Below are positions 1 to 10,055 of a DNA stretch of 49,324 nucleotides, in pieces (the first letter of the stretch is position 1; every line of letters begins with the position of its first letter). The notes under the pieces were generated by a model, which searched no databases, was not told where the DNA came from, and was given only the letters and a program-made list of their open reading frames with translations. Source of the DNA: Plakobranchus ocellatus (lineage: Eukaryota; Mollusca; Gastropoda; Plakobranchidae); the NCBI GenBank assembly GCA_019648995.1, contig BLXT01002667.1:1175211-1224534 (forward strand). The letters run 5' to 3'. The position numbers and the translations under genes are program-made.

Positions 1-1034
1 CCCCTTAAGTGTAATAAATTTATTTCAATCAAAGACTTGTCTTCAACAAGCGAAAAGCTTGGTCATAATTATCCAATTTTCAAAATGTAAGCACTTCACT
101 GCTACACCTACACAATTTCCCCTCTGTGTGCCAAACTGGATTTCCTTTATTGATACTTTATGATGATCCAGATCTAGATTTAAATTTGTATTGTCAGGTG
201 TCTTTCTTTAAATCTTTGGAAAACCCAACTTTCTTTGGGAAACTCCCCAATTTATACTTTCTTTGGAAAACTCCCCAGTGTGTAAAAGATGGCCCTACTA
301 GAAATAGATGGAATAAACATACATTTTGCTAGTGCACACAACACATTGGAGCTTTTAATGTTGATGCACCTAGCAGACATAGAGATAGCATTAAAGAGTT
401 TTTTAGTGCCTAAAGACCTGACCAGATGACTCAGAAGTAGCATTTTGAACATTTTATAAGTTTTAAGGTAGGTCTATTCATAAAATTTCAATAAATTTGT
501 CCACAAAAAAACTTAGTATACTAATCAAGTCAGTGTGGCCAAATAAGATGAAATACACCACTTTTGCTCCTATTATTTGTGTTTGTCATGAAGAAGGTGG
601 CCATCTGGAATATTTATGGTCAGTTTAAACATTTGGCTTTTTTGTTTTAAACACAAACTGTTGACATTTGCAGTTACATTGAAAAACGATACCTTTGCAA
701 CTACAACAGTAGTTGATATTGAAACAGCAAAGATCTAAATTTTTTTCACCTCCTCTTCCTCTTGTGTTTGCAAAATGCTGGCAAGTCATATCAAATTTGT
801 AGATGAGTGCATTAAATGAAGGTCTTAGAGTGTTCTGTTCAGTTTTTGGGTGAGGGAATATCCTTGCCAAAAGAGTTTCTAAGAGTCAAAAGATCTATCT
901 CATTTTTTAAAATACAATGTGCAACTTAAAAGATTTGACATTTCTGTTTAGTTTCTGATTTCAAATTGAAAGGAGAGGTACAGACATTGTTCATAAAGTG
1001 ATTTCAAAATTATTTTGTTTTTCTTTATCCATAG
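1..1034. other. Upstream sequence without recognisable gene
   Basis: AT-rich sequence left of the first candidate exon. I see no convincing exon, promoter motif or repeat. If the exon at 1035 is real it has a splice acceptor in front of it, so a noncoding first exon and the promoter would lie here or left of the window. Confidence 0.4.
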
Positions 1035-1097
1035 AAATGATGGTGAATGAGGCAAGTTTTCCAACTGTTCAAGGCAATGGAACATCTCGTAGAAGAA
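1035..1097 (+). CDS. Candidate TMC start exon
   Basis: A good acceptor (pyrimidine-rich tract ending in CCATAG) is followed at once by two in-frame ATG codons (1037 and 1040) and a reading frame MMVNEASFPTVQGNGTS, then Arg-rich RRRIAS. An Arg triplet near the N-terminus also occurs in vertebrate TMC7. The exon end is unclear: a weak GT donor after 1091 would leave phase 1 and join correctly to 3594, while a GC donor after 1100 would leave phase 0 and fit only the alternative acceptor at 3604/3605. The coordinates given are therefore approximate. Confidence 0.35.
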
Positions 1098-1100
1098 TAG

Positions 1101-3593
1101 CAAGTTTGTATTTCTCTATGTTTCATTTTTTCAAAGTTATGAATTTTATATCTAAGCTCATTTGTTGAAAAACAAAATTTGATAAATTCAATGATACCGT
1201 GTGTGAAGTACGAAGGGGATGCACTAAATTAACTGTTGTTATTCCCCCCTATCATTGCAAAAGACTTTTACCAGTCTTCTTTTAATGAAGGAAAAACTTG
1301 GTTTTTTTTGTCTGTTTTGATTTCAGATAGAGAGGACAACAAACAAACAAACAAAAAATTTTTTAATGAGATGATGGTGCTCGCACAGTTTGGGTGTTGG
1401 ATTTGCAGTTGTGTATGGCTGCCTATTTTTGACATAGCCTATTTTATACTGAGATTCTAATGATATTAAACAAACAGGTGGAACGTCAAGTGCCATTGTA
1501 GTGGTAGTATGCTATATTTTTCAATCATGGGCCGTTTTGGTGTAATTGCAAGGCAACTAGGTCGGCAAATGGATGTTAATTGTACGAAAAAGTTTGAAAG
1601 AGGAGTAGAAATTATTGAGATGCTAAGGAATTGGCACCAGAAAACTGAGTAGTGTGACAAATTCTTGATTTTGAGGAATATTTGTTTGACCTTATTGTAT
1701 TCAACTGTAATTATTCATTTTATTTATAAGAAGTCATGTTTTTAAATTGCAGGTATCCACAAAGTAGACTAGGCCTACCCCAAGCAGTGCAAACAAAAAT
1801 TTCACATATTTTTATTTTATCAGTCAAACAGTGATAATTTTGTTCAAATATTTTTACTTGAATCCTGCTTTCAAAGATTTAGCCCTTGTATCTGAAGGCA
1901 TGGTTATCTGCTTTGTTTTTTCAACAAATTTCCTTCTTTTCCTGGTAGTAGAGTTATATGGAGAACTAGGGAAAGTATGATGAGATAATTATGATTTGGA
2001 TGTGTCACTGCCTTTTACAATAGGTTACACTGTGGATGAATATGCAGGCATAAATAAAAAAAATTCAGCGCAAAAATTTTAACCAGTCCATGGAAAAAAT
2101 GTCTGGAAAGTAAAATTAACATTCATAATGGGGATTGAATATATTTTTTTTTAGTGAAAAACTTGTTTTTAAACATTTTATACAACAGTAAATTCTGCTG
2201 CTAGCTGCCAGGGAGGCCTCCAAAATGCTTTAAAATTGTAAAAAATCATTTTCTTCAGGGGTTGAAAGTAATTTTTCAATGGGAGACAAATTTCTGTTAT
2301 TTCTTTGCATTTACAAATCTGAGACCCCAATCACATATGCTGAAGAAGAAGGCTAATTTGAACAGCTGCTTTATTTTAATTAAAGATGATCGTGTGATGG
2401 TTCAATTTTACTAATTAACAGTGTAAATTTAGTCTGTAAATCCAGAATCCAATTCTGATTTCATAAACATCTAAGATACATTCTCATAACAGTCTGAGGC
2501 AAATTTATCTACCTGATACAAAAATAACTTGAGCACATCGAATCATATCTTGCAATTTTTTAATTAGAAATGCCTGTTCCATTTTACTTTTATTTAGTAG
2601 AAGCCTTTGATGCTTGAAGAGTTTCTTTTTTTCTTCACCCTCATGTTTCTAAACAATTGGGATTAAAAAAAAAATGTATGTCCTTGCTGAATGTCTTATT
2701 GTGCCCAAGTATGGCACAGATAATTGAAGTAAAAGGATTGATATAATTAGCTAGTAAGTAAACTAAGAATTTGACCGTAAAGATTGATCCAGATAGAATC
2801 AAAATTGGAGGCAATAGTTTAGCAAAGCAAATCTAAAATCGCAATCTTAGTCTCTTTTAGTCCATAAAATAACCTCTGGTCCTTATTTAAAGCAAAGGAC
2901 TGCTTTGGTTGGCCTGGCTTTGTGACAGGGTAGCATCCAGTGAAAATGTATTATTCTTTAGCTTAACTGCTGCTTGAGTTTTCATCTGCTGGTTGAGTTA
3001 TCTCTTATTAATTTAGACCTAATTCCTTTCATATTTGATTACAGTTTGCTAAAGGATTTGTTGTTATTAATTATCAATATCAGAGAGAGACCAGATATGA
3101 ATTGAAAAATGCGTTTTAAATATTATATTAACTATTAACAGAGCTTAAAACTGCATTCTATAAGCTTTGCAATCGTAAAATTTAGAAAGAGGTCAATCTG
3201 TTTCATGCCAGGATATAAAACCTCTTAACCTTCTTAATGGTCTTAACATATGTAAATTTAAATGTAGTTAAGTTTGATAAAACATTAATGTTAAAAAACT
3301 GTTTAAAGTAGATTATGAATGTTGATAATATGAATTTAATTGATTTTTATGTCTGTGTTGTCTTCCCTTTTTTTTTTTATCTTAGAATAATTTCCCTAAT
3401 TCAAATAGAATATATTTTTGAAAGTTAAAAGTGAACTTTAAAACTTGTATTGTATTTTATAATTTTTTCAACGCCAGTCATTTTAAATTATTCTACCTCA
3501 TGTTAAGTTGATATACACATACATGTACATATTTAAACAAAGAAAAGCAGTGTGTTCTTCGCTATTCTATTATGGCTTGTTCTGTGTTTCTAG
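1101..3593 (+). other. Putative first intron or 5' flank
   Basis: AT-rich sequence with no recognised gene. It contains one open stretch (1470-1652 +) discussed as a weak death-fold-like candidate, and ends in a strong pyrimidine-rich acceptor (TGTTTCTAG) at 3593. Confidence 0.5.
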
Positions 3594-3788
3594 GTAATAC
3601 CCAGTATAGCCTTAGTGATGAGGAGGACAGTTTGGCCCAGTTTAGACAGAACCCACGCCTTCATCAAGGACTTGTGTATGGTGACATAGGATTATCTGCA
3701 GAAGAAATGGTTTTTGAAGAGCTGGAGGAAAACCTGTTTGATGAGTCTATGGTCCAGCTGAGGAATGAACTCCCCAGCAGACAGATTG
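3594..3788 (+). CDS. TMC7: TMC exon: acidic cytoplasmic N-terminus
   Basis: The frame starts with the last two bases of a codon, so the preceding exon must end in phase 1. It reads NTQYSLSDEEDSLAQF and continues as an acidic segment (EEMVFEELEENLFDES) to the phase-1 donor ATTG|GTAAAT. The exon is clearly richer in GC and codon-like compared with the flanking T-rich intron. It encodes cytoplasmic N-terminal sequence with no membrane segment. An alternative acceptor CCCAG at 3604 is phase 0. Such N-termini are poorly conserved in the family, so the call depends on the phase-correct joining to downstream TMC exons. Confidence 0.75.
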
Positions 3789-3898
3789 GTAAATGTCTTC
3801 TTTTTTATTCTTCTCCTTTTTGTAGTAAATGCCTTCTCTTTTTTTTTTCTTTTTGTGGTAAATGCCTTCTCTTTTTTTTCTTCTGCTTTTTGACTATG
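3789..3898 (+). repeat. Three-unit minisatellite at a splice donor
   Basis: Immediately after the exon end, a unit of about 42 bp is present about three times: each begins with GTAAATGyCTTCT followed by a T-rich run. The first unit supplies the functional donor of the exon ending at 3788, so two further copies of a donor-like GTAAATG lie about 45 and 85 bp into the intron. Confidence 0.7.
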
Positions 3899-4227
3899 TT
3901 TTTAGTCATTGCTTTAAAAAAAAAAGATGTGCATATTACCACCAAATAAATTTTAAAATTTATGATAAGCTGTTTTTAATCTATCATTTTATATTACTGT
4001 TTCAGATTAAACAAATAAAAAATCAAAGCATTTCCATATAAACTTCCTGCATTCTTTTCCTCTAAAATTCCCCCCTTTTGTAAAGAGACAACTTTTGTTG
4101 TTGTTATGTTATTGGTTTTCAAAAATGTACAAAAGCCATTATGAATTTTTTTAAAGCTGTTACTTCATTTAAAACAAAAAAAAAAGAGGCAAAAAAGGTT
4201 TATATTTTGGGCGGCCAAATTTCACAG
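3899..4227 (+). other. Rest of intron
   Basis: Short AT-rich intron remainder with homopolymer A and T runs. Nothing else recognised. Confidence 0.7.
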
Positions 4228-4435
4228 ATACTTTTATGGAGGCAGGCAATTGGACTGCTAAAAGAAAGCGAGCCACAAGCATTTACCACACAGCCTTCTC
4301 AAGCAATCAGCACCATGAGGATGAGATTGTTGACTCCTTAGAAAGAGAAATGAACTTGGTAGACTCATCTCCAGCAGACATTGATGAAGCAGTCCGTACT
4401 ATTCCTACCACTCTCAGTCAAAAACGGAACATCAA
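4228..4435 (+). CDS. TMC7: TMC exon: N-terminal cytoplasmic region
   Basis: Begins after TTTCACAG with two bases completing a codon left by the previous exon, and ends at the near-ideal donor CATCAA|GTAAGT in phase 2. It encodes a hydrophilic segment including TAKRKRATSIYHTAFSS, then an acidic stretch and TTLSQKRNIK. There is a second in-frame acceptor 18 bp further on (GGCAG at 4245) that would remove six residues. No membrane segment is encoded. Confidence 0.78.
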
Positions 4436-5167
4436 GTAAGTCTGACAACAATTTAGTAAGAATGTGAAATATTGAACATATTTCTTCTGTTTAATTTATT
4501 CACTTTTGCTGTGTAGGCCGTTTCTGACCCACACTTTTGTGTAATTAAATCTTATTGACAGCAATAATGCATATGTACTTGATATGCCTATTGATAAGGC
4601 ATTTGCCTGCACAGCAAGCGCTAAAAATAATGAAAATTGATCATCTGTGATAGGCAACTGTGGAGCAAAAGTGCTCCTTATTGACCATATACAATGTCTT
4701 TTCCAAACTCTTTAGTGTTATCGCATTGGGTTCTAGAGATCCTAAGAGATCATAAGTTTATACACCTTTAATTTTTTTTGCTGAAGAATTATAATTCCAT
4801 AATTTTAGTTTTTTGAAGTACTATCTGAATGTGTAGGAGAGAATGAATATCTTTTATCAGGCCTTAATAAGTGAATGATAATGCCAAAACTTAAAGAATC
4901 TTTTTTTTTAGACAAAAATGCAAACAGAAAAATCATAAAATATAGCATTGCAAATCAATCCCTACCCTTTGTTTTGTAACTAAGCCACAAGGCTATGGAA
5001 ATCTATGGATATCTGTTGTCCAAATTACAGGGATGCCAGTTTTTTGATTTAAATCGGATTTCCGACTTTCTTCCTTTCCGACTTTTCTGATCTCTGGATT
5101 TTTTTTCATTATAACTTATTAATTTGTGATAGTTTTATGACCGTCACAGGCCTGCCATTATCGCTTT

Positions 5168-5208
5168 AGGCGTAATTCATTACGTCGACGGAAGACAAAA
5201 TTACGCCT
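5168..5208. repeat. Inverted repeat in CpG-rich patch
   Basis: Arms AGGCGTAATT (5168-5177) and AATTACGCCT (5199-5208) are exact reverse complements, 10 bp each, with a 21-bp loop containing the palindrome CGTCGACG (5183-5190). The surrounding 5034-5340 has many more CpG dinucleotides than the rest of the intron, which suggests a younger insertion. Confidence 0.6.
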
Positions 5209-5757
5209 TACGCTTAGCACTAAGAAAATTAAGTTGAGTGGGGCTAGGCTGGACGAATCTCCTGAATCATCTTCCCTTTCCTGCGATTTTCTTTCTCTTT
5301 ACAATATACAAAAAACGCGGTATTGATCAAAAACTCATGCCATATTTTTTGCACTAGTTGTGTTGGTCAAGTAGGCCTGTGTAGTTTTTATAGCCTTGAA
5401 TCAGAGGTCTGCCAAGTGTTCCGCTATCAAATAAAGCGTCTGTCGCAAAGTATGTATCATGAAAACCGTTTCGTGACCTCTTTTTTTTATGCAGCTAATG
5501 GATCTTCGGTACCAGTGAAAATCAGCGATTGGTTAATCCAATATTCAATCTAATTTTTTTTTTTTTGGGGTTTTATTCCCAAAGTTTCGTGCCATATTTA
5601 TTCACTGCCCCCACAGCAATTACTCTAATGCCCAATCCTAACCCAATGTTTGAAACAAAAACAAAAACCGCCTTTTATTCTTGCTCTGAACAGAGTATTA
5701 AAAAAATACATATTACATCTTCCATTGATGGGCAAACAATTAAGCTGTAGTATTTGC

Positions 5758-5923
5758 ACTTCCAGTACTATGTGGCTAGCGAGTCCGCCCTGAGATCTGC
5801 AGGGACCTTTCTGTTGCGGGTTCGAGCCCCGCCACCAGCGCCCTGGCCTGACGAAGGGCCTGAGAGCCTGAGATCACCTTGTTGTGGACTGGCTATATAC
5901 AAAAAACCAAACTTCCAGTACTA
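5758..5923 (+). mobile_element. tRNA-derived SINE, 5'-truncated, with target duplication
   Basis: Body 5771-5910 is flanked by exact 13-bp direct repeats ACTTCCAGTACTA at 5758-5770 and 5911-5923, the target-site duplication of LINE-mediated retroposition. The body lacks about the first 20 bp of the full copy at 8743, but keeps a pol III B-box-like segment (GGTTCGAGCCC, with a perfect GCGGG/CCCGC T-stem) and the family tail CCTGAGATCACC...GTGGACTGGCTATA. The same tail recurs at four other places in the window. Confidence 0.85.
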
Positions 5924-6190
5924 GGCCTAGTGTAGTAAGCCCACTATGTCGGCAAAAGATCAAAGAAATCAGAGGTTGTTCCCCAACATTCTAGTCAGTT
6001 TTAGATCTCTTATCAAAGAAACTTGAGGTACCGACTAGGCATGCTTTAAATACTAATCATAGGATTAGACAGTTAAATTATGGTCGATACCAACTGCTCT
6101 TTCCAAATACCAGCGGAGATGCCTGGCTTTATTTTTTTTTTAAAAAAAAAGGTTTTTTTTTTGCGGGTATGTTAAACAGTGCATTAAAGT

Positions 6191-6665
6191 GTCTCTCTCT
6201 CTCTCTCTCCCTTTGTTTTCTTATGCTAGTTGCTCCGTCTCTTTCTTACTCTGTGTCCGACTGCCTTTCTCCCCCCCTCTCTCTCTCTCTTTCTGCCTAA
6301 CTTACTTCCACTCTCATTGTCTCTTTCTGTCTGACTGCCTTTCTCTGTCACTCTCTCTGTCTGCCTCCATACTCTCTTCTCTCTCTAACCGCCTTTCTCT
6401 CTCTCCCTCTCTTTCTCACTCTCGCTCTGCCTCTCATTCTGTCCATCAGTCAGTCTGACTTCCCCCCCTCTCTCGCTGTCTCCCTCTGTTGCTCCTATGT
6501 GTGTCTTTCTCTATTAATCCCTGTCTCTCTTTCTCACGCTTTCTTACTCTCTCAATTTTGCTCTCTGTGCCTGGCTGCCTTTCTCTTCCTCTCCCTCTGA
6601 TAATCACTCTGTGAGTGTATCTCTCAGTTGCTTCCCCCCTCTCTCTCACTCTCTCTCCTCTTTCT
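6191..6665 (+). repeat. 475-bp (CT)-rich pyrimidine tract
   Basis: Almost uninterrupted pyrimidines on the + strand, with CT and TCTC runs and a recurring CTGmCTGCCTTTCTC-like motif, so it is part microsatellite and part degenerate minisatellite. The complementary strand is a polypurine strand able in principle to form triplex or H-DNA. It ends directly in the acceptor-donor junction at 6667/6668. Confidence 0.85.
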
Positions 6666-6673
6666 AGGTAAGT
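6650..6673 (+). promoter_or_regulatory. Candidate recursive splice site (zero-length exon)
   Basis: Pyrimidine tract, then TTTCTAG, then GTAAGT with nothing between: AG ends at 6667 and GT starts at 6668. This is the form of a ratcheting point, where splicing to the acceptor regenerates a donor. The match to both consensus halves is strong. Recursive sites are mostly known from introns much longer than this one, so function is inference. Confidence 0.45.
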
Positions 6674-8111
6674 TCAAGATTCACATCTATTTCTATCTTC
6701 TTCAAACTCAAATTTTATTTAATAATCTGCATGTGATAATGGTCTTATATCAAACTTAATGGACTTAGAGCTAGAGCAAGGCCTACTCAAATGTGAATAC
6801 ATTACAAGTACATGATTTGAACTGTATCTGAATATTTTAAAAATGGGAGCATTTTCAACACTTGTAGCAATTAGAAAAAAAAACAAAAAACAACACAGTT
6901 TATAATATTAAATAATAATAATAATACAGTAACAATCTAATTGATGGAAGGTGCAAAAAAAAAAAAGGGAAACAATGCACTCTGAAATACCAGCATTATT
7001 TAATATTTGAAATAGGGTATCCTTCATTTTTATGGAAAATAACTTTTCCGTTTTCTTCAGTTTTTAACTAATGAGTTAAGATTGTGTTCTTGTGGATAGG
7101 TTTGTTGCTCTGCAAATAAAGTATGAAGTCGGTTTGGCTAGGGCCAGTCTTCATAGAATTGGTTACAAGTTACTTTCAGAACAATTTAATTATGCAGTTA
7201 ATTATTTTGATGTGGTAACAAACAACATGAATTTTAATTCAAGTGTTGGAAATAGCTAATTGACTGGTTATTTAAATGCAGCTCCGTCTTTACTGATATA
7301 GAAACATTGAACAAAAACGAAAAAAAATATATAACTGGTTTTGATCACTTGAGGTTAGCTGCCCCGAGACCCTGATGGGCCCCTGAACCCAGGCCAACGA
7401 TAAGTTTCCTGCTTTTTTTTCAGAGGTCACTGGCATCCCTGAAATTAGGATGTTCCACCCTTTGCAGGTTTTATTAAAAGACTAGTGGGTTCCAATAGGC
7501 TCCTACTGGTGTAATGCCGCTTGTCTAACAAATGCTGTTTAACGTTTACTCAGGACTGAAACTGCAGTCAGTAGCTAAATTGATGCCACCATTATTATGT
7601 GGTAAGTGAAATTGTAAAATTTCTGATCTAATCTGATATTATGTGTTGCAAGGTGGGTCATGAAATACATTTTTTAACCACTTGAGAAGTCCTGGAAATG
7701 TTTTTGAATTTCATTTCTTTCAAGGTGCATACCACAAATTTCGTCTTCCTCAATTTATCTTTCAATGGGCATCTCTCTAGAAAATTAAATAAGTCAATGT
7801 GTAAATGTTACCATGAAATGAGACATTGCGCTTGAAAATTGGCCACGGAAATGTGCTTTTTAGAGAACACAAACCATCGACTTGAAGCTGCGTCAACACT
7901 CTAAGGCTCATCCAAAGCTAATGAGAGAAGATAAATAAGAAAAATTGTGAAATGTGATGTATATACCTACATTTATCACACATATTCCTGCTGCAAAATG
8001 TCTATTTATTTGTGGTGACACTAAACAAATTTTTGTTTTAGTTGTTTCATATGTTTTTTAGATAATAGTCCTTAAATTAAATTGGTATGTGTTTCTTTCT
8101 TGTTCTCATAG

Positions 8112-8181
8112 GCGAAGGCTATCCTCTAGAAGAAGAAGAAAGCTGACAAGAAGGAAACTTATAAAATACTGGTTTGGAATG
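8112..8181 (+). CDS. TMC7: TMC exon: Arg/Lys-rich linker
   Basis: Acceptor CTCATAG at 8111, one base completing a Lys codon, then RRLSSRRRRKLTRRKL and IKYWFGM, ending in phase 0 at donor GGAATG|GTAGGC. This very basic cytoplasmic segment lies just before the conserved region leading into TM1, in the same place as the basic region of other TMC N-termini. The RRLSS sequence resembles a basophilic kinase site, which is suggestive only. Confidence 0.82.
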
Positions 8182-8728
8182 GTAGGCATTTCTTAATTAG
8201 ATTATAACTCTCACTTTTTTTCTTTACTTGAACAGCTTAACTGGTTCAGCCCCTTGAGCTGGTTTCAGTGGTTCAAAGTCTTAAGTAAAAGTTGAATGTA
8301 CCCGTGCCAATAGTCTACTATTTTTATTGTTCTGTGGACTGGGGAAAAACACAAAACTAGGCCTTCTTGATTCCAAATCATTCTATGTGTTTTTCCACAT
8401 CTTTCAAGTCAAAATTTGCAAGTCTCCATGTTTTTAAAATTTTGTTTTCGTTTTTGATGCGAATTTCTGAAAGCATCTTGGCTGAGGCATTGTAACAGCC
8501 TATACTAAATGTCATATAAAAAGGCTATACAGTTTTTTAACCCCATTATCATGAAATCTAGTTATAAATTGATTTCTCAAATCAGTAGGAATGCAAATCA
8601 TCTCAGCAGTGAAAGTGAGTGATAGTAAAAATAGATCTGGATTAGATCTACCTCTTGAGCAGACCACCAACATGGACTTACTTCTAAGATTGTTAGATCT
8701 TGCAAAAAGAGAACAATTGTAGATAGGT

Positions 8729-8918
8729 AACTAAACCTAGAGGGGGCGTCGGTGGCACAATGGCTAGCGTATCCGCCCTGAGATCTGCAGGGACCCCTCT
8801 GTCGCGCGTTCGAGCCCCGCCACCGGCGTCCTGGCCTGACGGAGGGCCTGAAAGCCTGAGATCACCTTGTTGTGAACTGGCTATATACAAATCCAATCCA
8901 ATCCAACTAAACCTAGAG
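8729..8918 (+). mobile_element. tRNA-derived SINE, near full length, with target duplication
   Basis: Body 8743-8904 (162 bp) is flanked by exact 14-bp direct repeats AACTAAACCTAGAG at 8729-8742 and 8905-8918. The 5' part contains an A-box-like segment (TGGCACAATGG, starting 8753) and a B-box-like segment (CGTTCGAGCCC), so it derives from a tRNA with an internal pol III promoter. GTCGGTGG and CCACCGGC can pair as an acceptor-like stem. A tRNA-unrelated tail follows and ends in repeated TCCAA units, typical of a SINE 3' end copied by a LINE. It encodes no protein. Confidence 0.9.
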
Positions 8919-8923
8919 TTGAG

Positions 8924-8985
8924 GAAGAAAGTAGGCTTCAATCTCTAGTTTTAGACCTATTGCTTTGAGCAATAAATTGTAGATG
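8924..8985 (+). repeat. Dispersed repeat, copy 1
   Basis: GAAAGTAGGCTTCAATCTC and the following ~45 bp match, with substitutions, 10849-10903. Both copies are followed by C-rich then T-rich sequence. The SINE at 8743 inserted just upstream of this copy. The family is not recognised. Confidence 0.55.
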
Positions 8986-9482
8986 TAGATCCTAGTTGAC
9001 ATAGGTGTCATCTTTCTGGTTCTTGCCAGAAAATCCCCCCCCCCCTTCTTTTTTAAATCACCAAAACCAAAGATCTCATTTTCAAAAATCTGGTAAGAAA
9101 AAAAAAAAGAAGGCTAATTATTGTTCCTTCAATCTATAGGATGTGAAATATTTTAGTACAAAACTGTCTCTGGCTTCACTTCTTTCACTTCCTGTCAATT
9201 GTTCGCTACAAAAAAGGGCCAAAGGGCCTAGTTACCTTTCTTGCAAGAAACTTTGGTTCAGAATGTGAAAAATGAAGGGCTGATAAATTTGATACAGATG
9301 GCAATGACTGGAAAATCGACCAACGGAATTTAGATGAGGCATTTGTTGCAATCATCAGATCAAGTGTGGAAGCGCTGGAGAGAATGCTATCAAGGCATAT
9401 TGGATGATTGAAAGGCAACTGAAAGCAATAAAGGTATGGAGTCTACATAGGGCCCCTTTTGAGAACACCTTTAACTTGATGG

Positions 9483-10055
9483 ATGACTTTGTTGGAAAGG
9501 ACAGGAATTGAATGATTGTAGAAAATTGAGAAGCTTGTACCATCATTAAAAATCGCCTACAGGCAAAAGCCAGAAATTCATATTCAGTCATAGCATGCAG
9601 TTTTGAATGAGAAGGCTTTAGAAACTGAAGCAAAGGAACAGAAAAAGAATAAACAACAGAAGGAAAAAGAAGAACAGGCGCTTGAGTTCTCTGGAAAGTT
9701 AAAAACAAAAAAGGTGACCGTCTGTATTCCCTCATGTGCTTCATCAAAGTGTCCACCTGCTTCAGCATCTGAACTGCCTTCCTCTTTCTCCTCCTCCTCC
9801 TCCTCCTCCTCTTCAAAGTCACTACCACCATGATCCTCGACATCACCATCATCATCAATGTTGCCTTCAAGTTCATCTACTTTGTCCCCGTTGACCTCCT
9901 CCTCTTCCACCATATCCTCATCCTTATCATCATCACAGCCTTCAAATGCAAATCAATCAAGCCATCCTAAAGGAGGGAAGAGGGCTACCCTGCAAGCATC
10001 TTCAGATATTAGGTCATTCTTCAAGAAATCTAGAAATCAATATTTTTTCTATTAG
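9483..10055 (+). pseudogene. Broken Ser-rich ORF, possibly transposon-derived
   Basis: One + frame (codon starts divisible by 3) reads from about 9483 to the stop at 10053-10055 with only a few in-frame stops (including 9591 and 9831). Its parts are a basic coiled-coil-like segment rich in Lys, Glu and Gln (9603-9700), a poly-Ser stretch encoded by TCC/CTC repeats (9780-9815), a second Ser/Thr-rich stretch, and a C-terminal motif QASSDIRSFFKKS that resembles a PCNA-interacting (PIP-like) ending. Some pogo-type transposases carry such a motif, but I could not identify catalytic residues, so the family is open. The opposite strand of the same segment encodes an acidic Glu/Asp run that is probably a shadow. 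Confidence 0.35.

Larger units (their letters stand above)
4436..8111 (+). other. Intron with mobile DNA and pyrimidine tract
   Basis: A 3.7-kb intron. From left to right it holds plain AT-rich DNA, a CpG-rich patch (about 5034-5340) with an inverted repeat, a 5'-truncated SINE (5771-5910), a long pyrimidine tract (6191-6665) ending in a joined acceptor-donor, and a GC-richer unassigned patch near 7350-7580. No coding exon was found inside it. Confidence 0.8.

Noticed and set aside
6446-6649. Minus-strand Arg/Glu-rich frame
   Set aside because: It is only the translation of the polypurine complement of the CT-rich tract.
8743-8835. Possible functional tRNA gene
   Set aside because: A and B boxes are present but the D and anticodon arms do not fold properly, and target duplications show it is the head of a SINE.
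9584-9913. Minus-strand acidic ORF with a long Glu run
   Set aside because: The Glu run is the complement of the TCC/CTC repeats in the + strand Ser-rich frame, and the part after it becomes Phe/Cys/Ser-rich and non-coding in character. I treat it as a shadow, though the original coding strand is not proven.
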